The notes: a model not told the origin generated them from the letters alone. A stretch of 64,000 nt of DNA from an uncultured Oscillospiraceae bacterium (GCA_947588605.1 CANPYK010000008.1:24453-88452); one strand, 5' to 3'. Positions 35,035 to 44,539 are shown, counted from the stretch's first letter. Made by a program: numbers and translations.

Positions 35035-35192
35035 GCTTTAATACACTTTGTTCAGCTTTCATGTATAGTCAAAATAGACTATTCGCTCGGAGGCGGCCCG
35101 GGAGGAGCGCGCCGGAGGGAATGTTTATTTTGATTATCATACCACAAAAACAGAAGTATTGTCAAGCTTCAGAAAGGAGAAAAGAAGAAAAA

Positions 35193-35420
35193 ATGTTTGG
35201 CTGGGACCGTGGAGTCTACGGCGGCAGGGTCTGGGGGGAGGACGGCACGGGGCTCCGGTGCGACCGGTGCGGGTGCGAGTTCTTCGTCGGGGACGCCTTC
35301 GGGTGGATGAACGGGGAGAGGGTGTGCGCCGACTGCGCCGACGAGGAATGGAAGGAGCTGACGCCGGAGGAGAAGCTGGAGCTTCTCGGATTTGAGGTAG
35401 AAAGGATGAGGATCTGGTGA
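35193..35420 (+). CDS. Small Cys-rich protein, first gene of the structural operon
   Basis: 75 residues from ATG at 35193 behind AAAGGAGA. Two CxxC pairs (CDRCGC near 26-31 and CADCAD near 49-54) suggest a zinc-ribbon or HNH-like small fold. Family not recognised. Its stop overlaps the next GTG start (GTGA), so it is coupled to the terminase small subunit candidate. Confidence 0.65.
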   Translation: MFGWDRGVYGGRVWGEDGTGLRCDRCGCEFFVGDAFGWMNGERVCADCADEEWKELTPEEKLELLGFEVERMRIW

Positions 35421-35812
35421 CTATCGCGCAACTGGAGGCGGGGGTGGAGGCTTGCATCGCCCACTGCCAGGAGACGGGAGACGCCCCGGTGGCGTACGTG
35501 CTCCATAAGTTTCTGGACGTGACGGAGGAGGAGCTGGCGGGGTATCTGGAGCGGGGCGAGCGGGCCATGAAGGGGGAGCTTCCCAAGGATGTGGGGACCA
35601 TGCGGCGGTTTCGCATCGCCCGCCGGTGGGACGAGTTCAAGACGTTCTACTGGCTGGGACAGGCCCGGAAGGACCCGAAGAACGCAAGCTTTGCCATGTT
35701 CAACTTAAAGCAGGCGGAGAACGGCGGCTACGCCGAGAAGGAGGGGAAGACGGAGAAGGTGACGGTGACGCTGAAGCTCCAGGGTGTCGGCGGAGAGGAG
35801 GGGATGAAGTGA
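35417..35812 (+). CDS. Probable terminase small subunit
   Basis: 131 residues starting at GTG 35417. The middle (ELAGYLERGERAMKGELP and RIARRWDEFKTFYWLGQ) is helical and basic, and the end reads MFNLKQAENGGYAEK, common in phage TerS proteins. The main argument is its place: directly upstream of and 1 base from the terminase large subunit. It would recognise the DNA to be packaged. Confidence 0.6.
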   Translation: MTIAQLEAGVEACIAHCQETGDAPVAYVLHKFLDVTEEELAGYLERGERAMKGELPKDVGTMRRFRIARRWDEFKTFYWLGQARKDPKNASFAMFNLKQAENGGYAEKEGKTEKVTVTLKLQGVGGEEGMK

Positions 35813-35813
35813 C

Positions 35814-37190
35814 GTGGAGGTGAGCTGGGATCTGGGGACGGCCAATGTAAAGCAGCTGGCGTTTTTCTTGGCCCGGACGCCCTTCGTGGCCTACGGCGGG
35901 GCCAAGGGCGGCGGGAAGACCTGGGCGGTGCGCACCAAGGCGGTGGGCGGCGCGGCGGTGAATCCCGGCCTTCGGGTGCTCATCATGCGCCGGACCTACC
36001 CGGAGCTGGAGGAAAACCACATCGGGCCCATTTTGCGCTCGGTGCCCAAGGAGGCGGCATCGTACAACGCCACCACGCGGCGGCTCACGTTCGTCAACGG
36101 CTCCACGGTGAAGTTCGGCCACTGGCAGGGGGAGCTCAGCGAGCTGGAGTACCAGGGACAGGAGTTCGACTGGATCTTCATCGACGAGGCCACGCAATTC
36201 ACGGAACGGGCGTTCCACTATCTGAAGGGGTGCCTGAGGGGCGTGAGCCCCTACGACAAGCGGCTCTACCTCACCTGCAACCCCGGCGGGGTGGGGCACT
36301 CCTGGGTAAAGCGGCTCTTCATCGACCGGGACTATCGGGTGAGCGCGGACCCGGAGGAGACGGAGGACCCGGCGGACTACACCTTCATCCCCGCCACGGT
36401 GGAGGACAACAAATATCTGCTGGAGCGCTCGCCCATGTACATGCGGATGCTCTCACAGATGCCGGAGAACGTCCGCCGGGCCATGCGCTACGGGGACTGG
36501 GACGCCCTGGCGGGGAGCTATTTTGCCGAGCTCCGGCGGGAGAGGCACTGCTTCGAGCCCTTCGCCATGCCGAAACACTGGCGGCGGTATCGGACCGTCG
36601 ACTACGGCCTCGATATGCTGGCGGTGCTGTGGGTGGCCTCCGACGAGGAGGGGAGGAGCTACGTCTACCGGGAGTGGGCACAGCCGGGGCTCCTGGTCCG
36701 GGAGGCGGCGGCGGGGATCTTGCAAAGGACCCTCCCCGGGGAGAAGATCGAGGCCACCTTCGCCCCGCCGGACCTGTGGAGCCGGCAGAAGGACACGGGC
36801 CGGACCATGGAGGAGCTGTTCGCCGCCTCCGGCGTGCCCCTGACGCGGGCGGACAATGACCGGGTCCGGGGACACATGATGGTGAAGGACATGCTGGCCC
36901 TTCGGGAGGACGGAAGGCCGGGACTGCTCATTTCCACGGGGTGCAAACGGCTTTTGCGGGACATGACGGCCATTCAGGCGGACACGGAAAACCCGGGGGA
37001 CGCGGCACGCGAGCCCCATGAGCTCACACATACCGTGGACGCGCTCCGGTATTACTGCGTGTCCCGGACGCTGGCGGCGGACCGGACATGCCGGGCCGGG
37101 GAGGAAGAGGACGAGGAGTCGTGGCGCAGCTATTTTGGAGGCGAGGCCACGGAGGAGTATTTATGGTATGGAGGAGAGTATGGCTTTTAA
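35814..37190 (+). CDS. terL: Phage terminase large subunit (packaging ATPase-nuclease)
   Basis: 458 residues, GTG start. Walker A GGAKGGGKTWA (about 28-38), Walker B WIFIDEAT (about 117-124), motif III TCNPGG (about 151-156), and a C-terminal RNase H-like nuclease with VDYGLD (about 263-268) and THTVDALRY (Asp about 408). It is a full-length terminase_6-type protein with no break. It pumps DNA into the capsid via the portal. Confidence 0.93.
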   Translation: MEVSWDLGTANVKQLAFFLARTPFVAYGGAKGGGKTWAVRTKAVGGAAVNPGLRVLIMRRTYPELEENHIGPILRSVPKEAASYNATTRRLTFVNGSTVKFGHWQGELSELEYQGQEFDWIFIDEATQFTERAFHYLKGCLRGVSPYDKRLYLTCNPGGVGHSWVKRLFIDRDYRVSADPEETEDPADYTFIPATVEDNKYLLERSPMYMRMLSQMPENVRRAMRYGDWDALAGSYFAELRRERHCFEPFAMPKHWRRYRTVDYGLDMLAVLWVASDEEGRSYVYREWAQPGLLVREAAAGILQRTLPGEKIEATFAPPDLWSRQKDTGRTMEELFAASGVPLTRADNDRVRGHMMVKDMLALREDGRPGLLISTGCKRLLRDMTAIQADTENPGDAAREPHELTHTVDALRYYCVSRTLAADRTCRAGEEEDEESWRSYFGGEATEEYLWYGGEYGF

Positions 37191-37503
37191 GCTCAAGCAG
37201 GGAGACGCCTTCGCGCTCCCGGTGAAGATCAGGATAAACGGCACGGACGTGCCCGTGGGGGATGTGGAACGGGCGGAATTCACGGTGGGGAAGGTACGCA
37301 AGACTTACCCGGAGGAGGCGTCCTTTGATGAGGAAAACGGGCGGTTCCTGGTACCGCTGACCCAGGAGGACACGTTCTCCCTGCCGGAGGACGAGGGACT
37401 GCGGTTCGACGTGCGCGTGAGGTTCCGCGGCGGGGCGGTCATCGGCACCCAGAAGGTCACGGTGGCGCTGGTGGACAACGCCGAAAGCGAGGAGGTGATC
37501 TGA
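37180..37503 (+). CDS. Small phage protein of unknown function
   Basis: 107 residues from ATG at 37180 (GGAGGAG just before), overlapping terL by 11 bases and the next start by 1. Mostly beta-strand-like (KIRINGTDVPVGDVERAEFT, then VRFRGGAVIGTQKVTVALVD), reminiscent of small baseplate/BppU-type domains that read KxGDxxxLPxxI. No confident family. A structural role is inferred from position only. Confidence 0.6.
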   Translation: MAFKLKQGDAFALPVKIRINGTDVPVGDVERAEFTVGKVRKTYPEEASFDEENGRFLVPLTQEDTFSLPEDEGLRFDVRVRFRGGAVIGTQKVTVALVDNAESEEVI

Positions 37504-40472
37504 TGGCGCGCATCACGGCGAATGTGGGGGAGAGGGTCTTCAACATCTCCTCCTGGCATGGCGTGAACGAGGCGCCGGAGGGGCAGGCGCGGTTGAAGCT
37601 GGGGGAGGCCGCCGTCATGCGGAACTTTTGCGTCACCTCCGGCGGGGCGCTGAAGAAGAGGCCGGGGAGCCGGGACGTGGCGGGGCTTTTGAACGCGTAC
37701 ACCGCCCACGTCCGGGAGGGGTCCCGGCAGGCGGTGGTGACGGACAAGGCAGGCGGGCGGAGCCGGGAGCTTTTCCCGAGGCTGGCGGCCAATGACGCGG
37801 GCGTTGTGGTGACGGCGGGCAGCGGCGTTTCCGTGGCGGCCAAGGACGCCGGGGCGTACAAGGGGTACTACTTTGCCCACGGCGGCAGGGTCTGGCGGCT
37901 GGAGGAGTGCGTCATCACGCCGGGGACCGGGACCGAGGCCATCGACGGCGGGCGGGTCACACCGGGGGAGATGGTCGCCGTGGCGTCCGGGACCGAGCGG
38001 TGGTCCAAGGAGGGCGGTAGCGTCTACTCCGGGACGAGGAGCCTGGAGACATGGCCGGAGGCGGCGCTGGCCGGCGAGAATGTGCCCGGGGCCGTTCCCC
38101 TCAAAGAAGCGGGGCTCTACGCCGTGCTGAGCGGCGGCCCGTCCACGCAGAACGCCCCCGCGGGGACGGATGTGGGCTGGGCAAGCCAGAACGTGGGCGG
38201 GTACTTCGTGAGGGACGGGGCGCTCTACCGGTACTACGGGGCGAAGACAGACAGCTGCTCGAAGAAGGAGCGGTGGAGGAAGTACGTCTGCACCAGGAGC
38301 TCCTACGGGTACACCTACTACACCGAGGGGGACTGGACCTTCAGGAGCAACTTTACCTTGTCCCCCGGCGCGACCGATGAGGGGTACTCGTCTTTCCGGT
38401 TCAATTCCGGCAACGGGACCTTCACTCTCTCCGGTTCCCAGGTGACGGTGCACAGCGGCGAGCAGGGGGACGTGGGGAAAACGTATTATCAGTTAGATGG
38501 AGAAAGCACCGTCATTCAAAAAACCGTCACGGGTATATTTGACCCGGATATTTACTATTCCCGTACCCACGGCAGCTCATATACAAAAAGGGCCAACGGG
38601 CCCTATACCGGCTACAACACCAGCTACGGCGTGGGGGCAAGTATGGGTTCGGTGGACGTGCCGGAGGGGGCGCGGCCCGAGGCGGAAAAGGGGTATACCT
38701 ACGTCACCACCTTCAGCAGCGGCGGGGTCCAGTACACCGTCATGCGGTCCGGGTCGGACTACTACTGCTACGCGAAGGACACGGAAACGCCGGTGGGGAG
38801 CTACGAGAAGAGCTTCAGCTTCTGGGCGGTTCCCCTCACGGTGAGCGCGGACACGGCGACGTGGTACGGGTCCGAGACATACGCCGAGGCCAACGAGGGC
38901 GGGGACCGGGAGGTCCGGGGCATCTGGTCCGGGCGCGTGGGGGACCGGGAGGTCCTGTGCGCCGCCTGCGGCGGGGTGCTGTGGGAGCTTTTGGAGGACG
39001 GCGGGGTTTGGAGCAAGATATCCGCCGGGAATATGGATACCTCCCAGGACGTGCACATGTTCGGGTTCGATGAGAAGCTCTACATCCTCAACGGGAAGCA
39101 GTATCTCGTCTGGGACGGGGAGCGCCTGGATGAGGTAGAGGGCTATCGGCCGCTGGTGGCGGTGAGCGTGGAGCCTACCGGCGGCGGGACGCTGCTGGAG
39201 AATGTGAACAGGCTCACGGCGGGAAGACGGTGTTGGTTTTCCCCGGACGGGGAGGCGACGGTGTTTCAGCTGCCGGAGAAGAATATCGCCTCCGTGGACG
39301 AGGTGAAGAGCCTGTCCGGGGACCCGGTGGGGGCCTACACTACGGACCTGGAGGCCGGGACGGTGACCTTTGCGTCGCCTCCTCCCAGGGGAGTCAATAC
39401 GGTGGAGATCGGGTGGAGCGCCGGGGAGACGCTGCGGGGGCAGGTGTGCGCCATGCGGTTTGCGGAGCTCTACAACGGGGCGCAGGATTCCCGGGTATTC
39501 CTCTACGGGGACGGGTCCAACCGGGCGCTCTACTCGGGGCTTGACAGCGACGGGCGGCCCCGGGCGGACTACTTCCCGGACCTCTATGAGGCCGCCGTCG
39601 GAGACGCCAACACGCCCATCACGGCGATGATCCGGCACTATAACCGGCTTCTCGCCTTCAAGCCGGATTCGGCCTGGTCCATCGGGTATGACACCATTAC
39701 GCTGGTGGACGGGACGGTGACGGCGGGGTTCACGGTGACGCCGGTGAACCGGTCCATCGGCAACTGCGCCGACGGGCAGGCGCAGCTGGTGCAGAACCGG
39801 CCCCGGACGCTGGACGGGCGGAGCGTCATGGAGTGGAAGGCCACCAGCGCCTCCGGCATCACCGGGGACCAGCGCAACGCCGAGCGGGTGAGCCAGCGGG
39901 TGGACAGCTCCATAAGGCAGTTCGATCTTGCCAAGGCCCGGACCTTTTACGACAAGTTCAGCCATGAGTATTACGTGATCGGCGAGGACGGAACGGCCAT
40001 CGTGCAGAATCTGGACGTGGACGCCTGGTATGTGTACACGGGCCTTGACGTCACCTGCATGATCAACTACCGGGATGAGCTCTACTACGGCACCAGGGAC
40101 GGGCATCTGCGGCATTTTTCGGACCGGTACTTCTCCGACAACGGGGAGGCCATTGACGCCTACTGGGAGTCGGGGGCGATGAGCTTTTCCGAGGATTTCC
40201 GGCGGAAATATTCCGCCATGATCTGGGTGGGGGTCAAGCCGGAGGACAACGGGTTTCTGGAGGTCACCGCCCAGACGGACCGGAAGAGCGATTTCGCGGT
40301 GTACGAGGTGGAGGGCCCCGATTCCGGCGCGGTGCCGGAGATGGAGCGGGTGAAGCTCAAGGCGAAGAAGTTTACGTATTACAAGCTTATCTTGCGCAAC
40401 AACACGGCGGATAAGACGGCGACGGTGGTCAGCGCGGACATGCGCCTGCGGGGCGCGGCGTTTGTGAAATAA
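37503..40472 (+). CDS. Podovirus tail nozzle/DNA-stabilising protein (T7 gp12/P22 gp10-like)
   Basis: 989 residues. The opening (MRNFCVTSGGALKKRPGSRDV, about 40-60, given as MRNFCVTSGGALKKRPGS) matches the N-x-x-x-x-x-G-G-L-x-x-R-P-G pattern of podoviral tail tube B proteins. The C-terminal half has repeated beta-blade-like segments (MFGFDEKLYILNG, MIRHYNRLLAFKPDSAW, YYVIGEDGTAIVQNL, CMINYRDELYYGTRDG), as expected for the six-bladed nozzle. It would cap the portal and form the exit channel. A patch at about 38460-38590 is more AT-rich than its surroundings and may be a swapped segment. Confidence 0.75.
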   Translation: MARITANVGERVFNISSWHGVNEAPEGQARLKLGEAAVMRNFCVTSGGALKKRPGSRDVAGLLNAYTAHVREGSRQAVVTDKAGGRSRELFPRLAANDAGVVVTAGSGVSVAAKDAGAYKGYYFAHGGRVWRLEECVITPGTGTEAIDGGRVTPGEMVAVASGTERWSKEGGSVYSGTRSLETWPEAALAGENVPGAVPLKEAGLYAVLSGGPSTQNAPAGTDVGWASQNVGGYFVRDGALYRYYGAKTDSCSKKERWRKYVCTRSSYGYTYYTEGDWTFRSNFTLSPGATDEGYSSFRFNSGNGTFTLSGSQVTVHSGEQGDVGKTYYQLDGESTVIQKTVTGIFDPDIYYSRTHGSSYTKRANGPYTGYNTSYGVGASMGSVDVPEGARPEAEKGYTYVTTFSSGGVQYTVMRSGSDYYCYAKDTETPVGSYEKSFSFWAVPLTVSADTATWYGSETYAEANEGGDREVRGIWSGRVGDREVLCAACGGVLWELLEDGGVWSKISAGNMDTSQDVHMFGFDEKLYILNGKQYLVWDGERLDEVEGYRPLVAVSVEPTGGGTLLENVNRLTAGRRCWFSPDGEATVFQLPEKNIASVDEVKSLSGDPVGAYTTDLEAGTVTFASPPPRGVNTVEIGWSAGETLRGQVCAMRFAELYNGAQDSRVFLYGDGSNRALYSGLDSDGRPRADYFPDLYEAAVGDANTPITAMIRHYNRLLAFKPDSAWSIGYDTITLVDGTVTAGFTVTPVNRSIGNCADGQAQLVQNRPRTLDGRSVMEWKATSASGITGDQRNAERVSQRVDSSIRQFDLAKARTFYDKFSHEYYVIGEDGTAIVQNLDVDAWYVYTGLDVTCMINYRDELYYGTRDGHLRHFSDRYFSDNGEAIDAYWESGAMSFSEDFRRKYSAMIWVGVKPEDNGFLEVTAQTDRKSDFAVYEVEGPDSGAVPEMERVKLKAKKFTYYKLILRNNTADKTATVVSADMRLRGAAFVK

Positions 40473-40488
40473 AGGAAAGGAGAACGAT

Positions 40489-41310
40489 ATGACGGACATT
40501 TCGGTGTATGACGACAGCTTCCTCAACGAGGAGCAGAAGAAGCAGATCCGGGCCTTCACCCAGGAGTGGTGGAGGGCCCACGAGGCGGGGGACCAGGCGG
40601 GGATGGACGCCGCCCACGCCGCGGCGGAGCGGGTCCGGGCCACGGCGGGCTACTCCGGCGGCGACGGGGGCTGGGAGTACCACGAGCTGGGCGGCGGCAA
40701 GGCCGGGGCCGGCGGGTCCGGCGGGGCCCTGGGACAGGGGACGCCGGCGGCGCTGGAAAGCTACGAGCCCCGGGAGAAGGCGGTCAATGACCTTTACGAC
40801 GCGGCGCTGGGGCGCGAGCTTGCGGGACTGAAGACGGCCTATGAGGCCAATGTCGCGGCGGTGAAGGAGAGCCGGGAGGCTGTTCCTCGGGTCTTCCAGG
40901 ACGAGAAAAACGACCTGGCGGCCCAGAGCGCCATGGCGGAGCGGAATTTCGACGAGTACGCCGCCGGGACGGGGCTGGCCTCCGGGGCGAAGGGACAGGC
41001 GAGGCTGGCCATGGAGAACACACGCCAGGCCGGGATGAGCGCCCTTAACGCCCAGGAGGGGGCGGCCCTTGCCGAGGCCGACCGGCAGGAGGCGGAGCTC
41101 AAGCGGGCCTATCAGGACGGCATCGCGAAGGCGGTGGCCGAGGGGGCCTACGAGCGGGCGGCGGCGCTGCTGGAGGAGTACCGGAAGGCCGAGGAGTCCC
41201 GCGTCAGCGTGAGCCAGAAGCAGGCGGACGAGTATTTCCGCTGGCGGCAGGAGCTCACGAAGGAGCTGGAGGCCGAGGCGGAGAGGCTGAGAAAGGAAGC
41301 GGGCGTCTGA
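40489..41310 (+). CDS. Coiled-coil phage protein, possible internal/ejection protein
   Basis: 273 residues, rich in Ala, Glu and Arg. A Gly-rich linker (about 65-85) separates an N-terminal helical part from a long helical region (about 90-270, LAGLKTAYEANVAAVKESRE onwards). Phages of this type often encode such proteins near the nozzle gene and eject them with DNA. No family recognised, so the role is inference. AAAGGAG precedes the ATG. Confidence 0.6.
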   Translation: MTDISVYDDSFLNEEQKKQIRAFTQEWWRAHEAGDQAGMDAAHAAAERVRATAGYSGGDGGWEYHELGGGKAGAGGSGGALGQGTPAALESYEPREKAVNDLYDAALGRELAGLKTAYEANVAAVKESREAVPRVFQDEKNDLAAQSAMAERNFDEYAAGTGLASGAKGQARLAMENTRQAGMSALNAQEGAALAEADRQEAELKRAYQDGIAKAVAEGAYERAAALLEEYRKAEESRVSVSQKQADEYFRWRQELTKELEAEAERLRKEAGV

Positions 41311-41334
41311 GCGCCGGCGGGAAAGGAGAGAGAC

Positions 41335-41562
41335 ATGGAATTTTTGACGGTTTTGCTCCTGGCGGCGATCGCCGTGGAGGTGTGGGTCCTGGTCGCCCGT
41401 GGCCGGGGGCCCGGAGACAAGGGGGACGCGATGCCCGAACGAGAGGAGACGGCGGAGACGGAGAGCTTTGAAAAGCGCTGGCGGGAGGGGATCGACGCCA
41501 TGATGGGGTACGATCTCAAGGCCGCGCGGGCCGCGGTGAGGAGGGATGAGGATGAGACGTGA
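41335..41562 (+). CDS. Small single-pass membrane protein
   Basis: 75 residues: one hydrophobic segment (about 3-21, FLTVLLLAAIAVEVWVLVA), then an acidic/basic tail. AAAGGAG before the ATG supports translation. It overlaps the portal gene by 17 bases. Could be a spanin-like or holin-helper protein. No family recognised. Confidence 0.6.
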   Translation: MEFLTVLLLAAIAVEVWVLVARGRGPGDKGDAMPEREETAETESFEKRWREGIDAMMGYDLKAARAAVRRDEDET

Positions 41563-43093
41563 GCCAACGCCCGAGAGCGTGTGGGCCCTTTACGACCGGG
41601 GACGGAGGTTCAAGGAGGCGGTGGACCTCTATGAGACGGTGAACACCAACGAGAACTTCTTCATCGGCAAGCAGTGGGAGGGCGTCCGGTCCAACGGACT
41701 GCCTACGCCGGTGTTCAACATCCTCAAAAGGGACGTGTGCTTCCTCGTCTCCCTGGTCACCAGCGACAACCTGACGGTGGAGGCCGCGGCGCTGGCGGCG
41801 TCGGCGAATACGGAGAAGCTCCGGGGGCCGGTGCGGGTGCTCAACGAGGAGCTGGAGAGGCTTTTCGAGCACAACCGGGTGACGGCGCTCTTACGGGAGT
41901 TTGCCAGGGACGCCGCCGTGCGGGGCGACGGGTGCCTTTACAGCTACTGGGACGCGGAGGAGGGGACGGTGCGGACGGAGATCCTGAAAAACACCATGGT
42001 CCACTTCGGCGACCCCAACGAGCGGCATGTCCAGAAGCAGCCGTACATCCTCATCGAGAGCCGCGAGCGTGTGGAGGAGCTGCGGCGCAGGGCGAGGGAC
42101 TACGGCTGCGGGACCTTCGAGGACATCGTGCCCGACGGGGATCAGACGGGCGTCGAGGACGTCCACAGGACGGACGACAAGGCCACCAGGCTCTTCCTCA
42201 TGTGGCGGGACCGGGAGACGGGGCTTATCTGGGGGTATGAGTGCGCGAGGGGCTGTACGGTGCGGCCGGCCTTCTGCATGGGCCTGCGGCTCTACCCCTT
42301 AGTGTGGATGAGCTGGGACAACGTCCAGGACAGCTACCACGGGCAGGCTATGCTCACGGGGCTCATCCCCAACCAGATCTTCATCAACAAGATGTGGGCC
42401 ATGTCCATGCTGAGCCTGATGACCACGGCGTATCCCAAGATCATCTACGACAGGACGCGCATCCCCAAGTGGACCAACCAGGTGGGACAGGCCATCGGCA
42501 TCGCCGGCGGGGACGTGAGCTCCGCCGCCAGGGCCCTGACGCCGGCGGCCGTCTCGCCCCAGGTGACGTCCTTCATCGACGCGGCCATCGACCAGACCAA
42601 CGCCAACCTCGGGGCCACCAACGTGGCGCTGGGGGACGCCCGGCCGGACAACACCTCCGCCATCATCGCCCTCCAGCGGGCGGCGGCCACGCCCAGCGAG
42701 CTGACCAAGCAGGCGCTTCGGGAGTGCGTGGAGGAGCTGGCCCGGGTGTATTTGGAGTTCATCGGCGCCTTTTACGGGGTGCGGACGGCGGATGTGGAGA
42801 CGCCGGCGCGGGTGCGGGAGGCCATGGAGTTCGCGGGGCTCACGCCGCCGGAGGAGGTACCGGGGGAGTTCGACTTCGGCGTTTTCCGGGAGATGCCCAT
42901 GGCGCTGAGGATCGACGTGGGCGCCAGCGCGTATTTTTCCGAGATCGCCTCCATCCAGACGCTGGACAACCTGCTGACCCAGGGGAAGATCGATATTCTC
43001 CAGTATCTGGAGCGCATCCCGGACGGGTACGTCAGCGACAGGCGGGGACTCATCGCCGAGATCAGGCGGGAGAGAGAAAAGAAGGAGGAGTAA
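41546..43093 (+). CDS. Phage portal protein
   Basis: 515 residues. The layout fits P22/T7-like portals: an N-terminal clip region (FFIGKQWEGVRSNGLPTPVFN), a conserved core (LRLYPLVWMSWDNVQDSYHG), a stem/crown helix (NQIFINKMWAMSMLSLMTTA) and an Asn/Thr-rich segment (NTSAIIALQRAAATPSELT). The order nozzle-portal-scaffold-coat is unusual but the calls support each other. It forms the dodecameric DNA gate of the capsid. Confidence 0.82.
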   Translation: MRMRREPTPESVWALYDRGRRFKEAVDLYETVNTNENFFIGKQWEGVRSNGLPTPVFNILKRDVCFLVSLVTSDNLTVEAAALAASANTEKLRGPVRVLNEELERLFEHNRVTALLREFARDAAVRGDGCLYSYWDAEEGTVRTEILKNTMVHFGDPNERHVQKQPYILIESRERVEELRRRARDYGCGTFEDIVPDGDQTGVEDVHRTDDKATRLFLMWRDRETGLIWGYECARGCTVRPAFCMGLRLYPLVWMSWDNVQDSYHGQAMLTGLIPNQIFINKMWAMSMLSLMTTAYPKIIYDRTRIPKWTNQVGQAIGIAGGDVSSAARALTPAAVSPQVTSFIDAAIDQTNANLGATNVALGDARPDNTSAIIALQRAAATPSELTKQALRECVEELARVYLEFIGAFYGVRTADVETPARVREAMEFAGLTPPEEVPGEFDFGVFREMPMALRIDVGASAYFSEIASIQTLDNLLTQGKIDILQYLERIPDGYVSDRRGLIAEIRREREKKEE

Positions 43094-43096
43094 ACC

Positions 43097-43528
43097 ATGG
43101 AAAACGAGAAGGACATTTTTTCCGAAGGCTGGGGCGACGAGGGGATCGTCGCGGACGAGCGAGTTTCCGAGGAGCTGCCCGAGGAGGAAGCGCCGGAGGC
43201 GGAGGAGGGGACCGAGGTCCCGGAGAGCCCTCCGGCGCAGGCGGGCAAGAGGGACGAGGGGGAGATCCGGCGGTTCGTCCGGGCGTTCCCCCAGGTCCGG
43301 GGGGAGGACATCCCCCGGGAGGTCTGGGAGCGGGTCCGGGAGGGCGTGGGCCTGACGGAGGCGTTCCTGGGATACGAGGCGCGCAGGCTCCGGGAGGAGA
43401 ACGAGCGGCTCCGGCGCGCCGGGGAACAGCGAGCGCGCAACGCCGCCAGGTCCGCCGGCAGTCAGGCGGGCCGGGGGTCCGGAGGGGTGAAGGCGGACGC
43501 CTTTGACGAGGGGTGGGAGATGCACTGA
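43097..43528 (+). CDS. Probable scaffolding protein
   Basis: 143 residues, strongly acidic N-terminal half (EEEAPEAEEGTEVPE) and a basic helical C-terminus (ARRLREENERLRRAGEQRAR) as in scaffolds that bind coat by a C-terminal helix. Located 3 bases after the portal and just before the coat gene, its usual place. Confidence 0.7.
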   Translation: MENEKDIFSEGWGDEGIVADERVSEELPEEEAPEAEEGTEVPESPPAQAGKRDEGEIRRFVRAFPQVRGEDIPREVWERVREGVGLTEAFLGYEARRLREENERLRRAGEQRARNAARSAGSQAGRGSGGVKADAFDEGWEMH

Positions 43529-43680
43529 CCCCTTCAGGCGCTGCGCGCCAGCTCCCCCACGGGGGAGCTTACGGGAAAGGAGGTGAGGGAGTGGATCGGC
43601 GGTGAAACGGGGCGGCCCTGAGGGGCCGGAGGAAGGAAAAATCAGAAAAACTTTTTGAAATTTGAAAGGAGAAAACATTT
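43529..43680 (+). other. Leader region of the coat gene
   Basis: No gene seen in this 152-bp gap. It holds a palindrome (AGCTCCCCC ACGGGGGAGCT, about 43550-43570) resembling the host repeat families, then an AT-rich stretch and AAAGGAG before the coat ATG at 43681. A strong site and A-rich leader fit a highly expressed coat gene. Confidence 0.5.
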
Positions 43681-44514
43681 ATGGCGATCAATTTGGCAAA
43701 GAGAGCGTCGGACAAGGTGGTGGAGCGGTTCAAGCTGGGGTCCTGCACCGAGGGGATCTTCTCCAACCGGTGGAAGTGGACGGGGGTGTCCACGGTGACG
43801 GTGTATTCCGTGGACAAGCTGCCCCTCCAGAGCTACGACAAGACCAAGGCGGAGGGCAGCCGGTTCGGGACCCTCACGGAGCTGGGCGACACGGTGCAGG
43901 AGATGACGGTCACCGACGACAAGGCCTTCAACGGGTCCATCGACAAGGGCAACAACACCGCCCAGATGATGATCAAGGCGGCCTCCGGCGTCCTCAGACG
44001 TCAGACCGACGAGGTCATCATCCCCTACGTGGACACCTACCGGCTCAAGAAGCTGGCCGAGGGCGCGGGCCTTACGGAGACGGGCGTGACGCTGACGAAG
44101 GAGAACGCCGTGGAGACCATCATGAAGGCCGGCGTGAAGATGAGCAACGCCAGGGTGCCCCGGGAGGGCCGGGTGCTCTTCATGGGCGAGAGCGAGGCCA
44201 TCAAGGTGAAGCTGGCCGACCAGGTGGTGGGTACGGAGAAGCTGGCCGAGGAGGCCATCGTCTCCGGCGTGTGCGGGACCATCGACGGGATGCAGGTCCG
44301 GGTGGTGCCCGACGAGTACATGCCCGAAAATGTGGTCTTCCTCATCGTGCGCCGGGGCGCGGCCGTGGCGCCCAAGAAGATCGAGACGTACCGCATCCTG
44401 GAGGAGCATCCCGACATCGACGGCGCGGTGGTCCAGGGACGGCTCCTGCACGACTGCTTCGTGCTGGAGACCCTGAAGGACGGCATCCTGGCGGCCAAGT
44501 CCGCCGGGGAATGA
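43681..44514 (+). CDS. Major capsid (coat) protein
   Basis: 277 residues. Features typical of HK97-fold coats in podoviruses: N-terminal arm, a long spine-helix-like segment (ENAVETIMKAGVKMSNARVP) and A-domain strands (MPENVVFLIVRRGAAVAPKKIE). No prohead protease gene is near, in line with a scaffold-dependent, uncleaved P22-like coat. AAAGGAG sits 9 bases before the ATG. It follows the scaffold gene. Confidence 0.75.
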   Translation: MAINLAKRASDKVVERFKLGSCTEGIFSNRWKWTGVSTVTVYSVDKLPLQSYDKTKAEGSRFGTLTELGDTVQEMTVTDDKAFNGSIDKGNNTAQMMIKAASGVLRRQTDEVIIPYVDTYRLKKLAEGAGLTETGVTLTKENAVETIMKAGVKMSNARVPREGRVLFMGESEAIKVKLADQVVGTEKLAEEAIVSGVCGTIDGMQVRVVPDEYMPENVVFLIVRRGAAVAPKKIETYRILEEHPDIDGAVVQGRLLHDCFVLETLKDGILAAKSAGE

Positions 44515-44539
44515 GAGTAGACCGCGCGGGATCATAAAA

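Larger units (their letters stand above)
34940..35192. promoter_or_regulatory. Divergent control region (lysogeny-type switch)
   Basis: An AT-rich 250-bp gap in GC-rich surroundings. It holds two opposed promoters whose -10 boxes overlap, plus inverted repeats that could be operators: ACAAAG..CTTTGT (35030-35051, 10-bp gap), ATAGTC-AAAATA-GACTAT (35065-35082), and GAAAGCGAACGAAGT (34995-35009) facing ACTTTGTTCAGCTTTC (35045-35060). The right part (35090-35190) is unassigned leader before the first structural gene. Confidence 0.7.

Noticed and set aside
43587..43625. Twelve-residue frame after AAAGGAGG in the coat leader (VREWIGG)
   Set aside because: Too short to claim. The site may be chance in purine-rich sequence.
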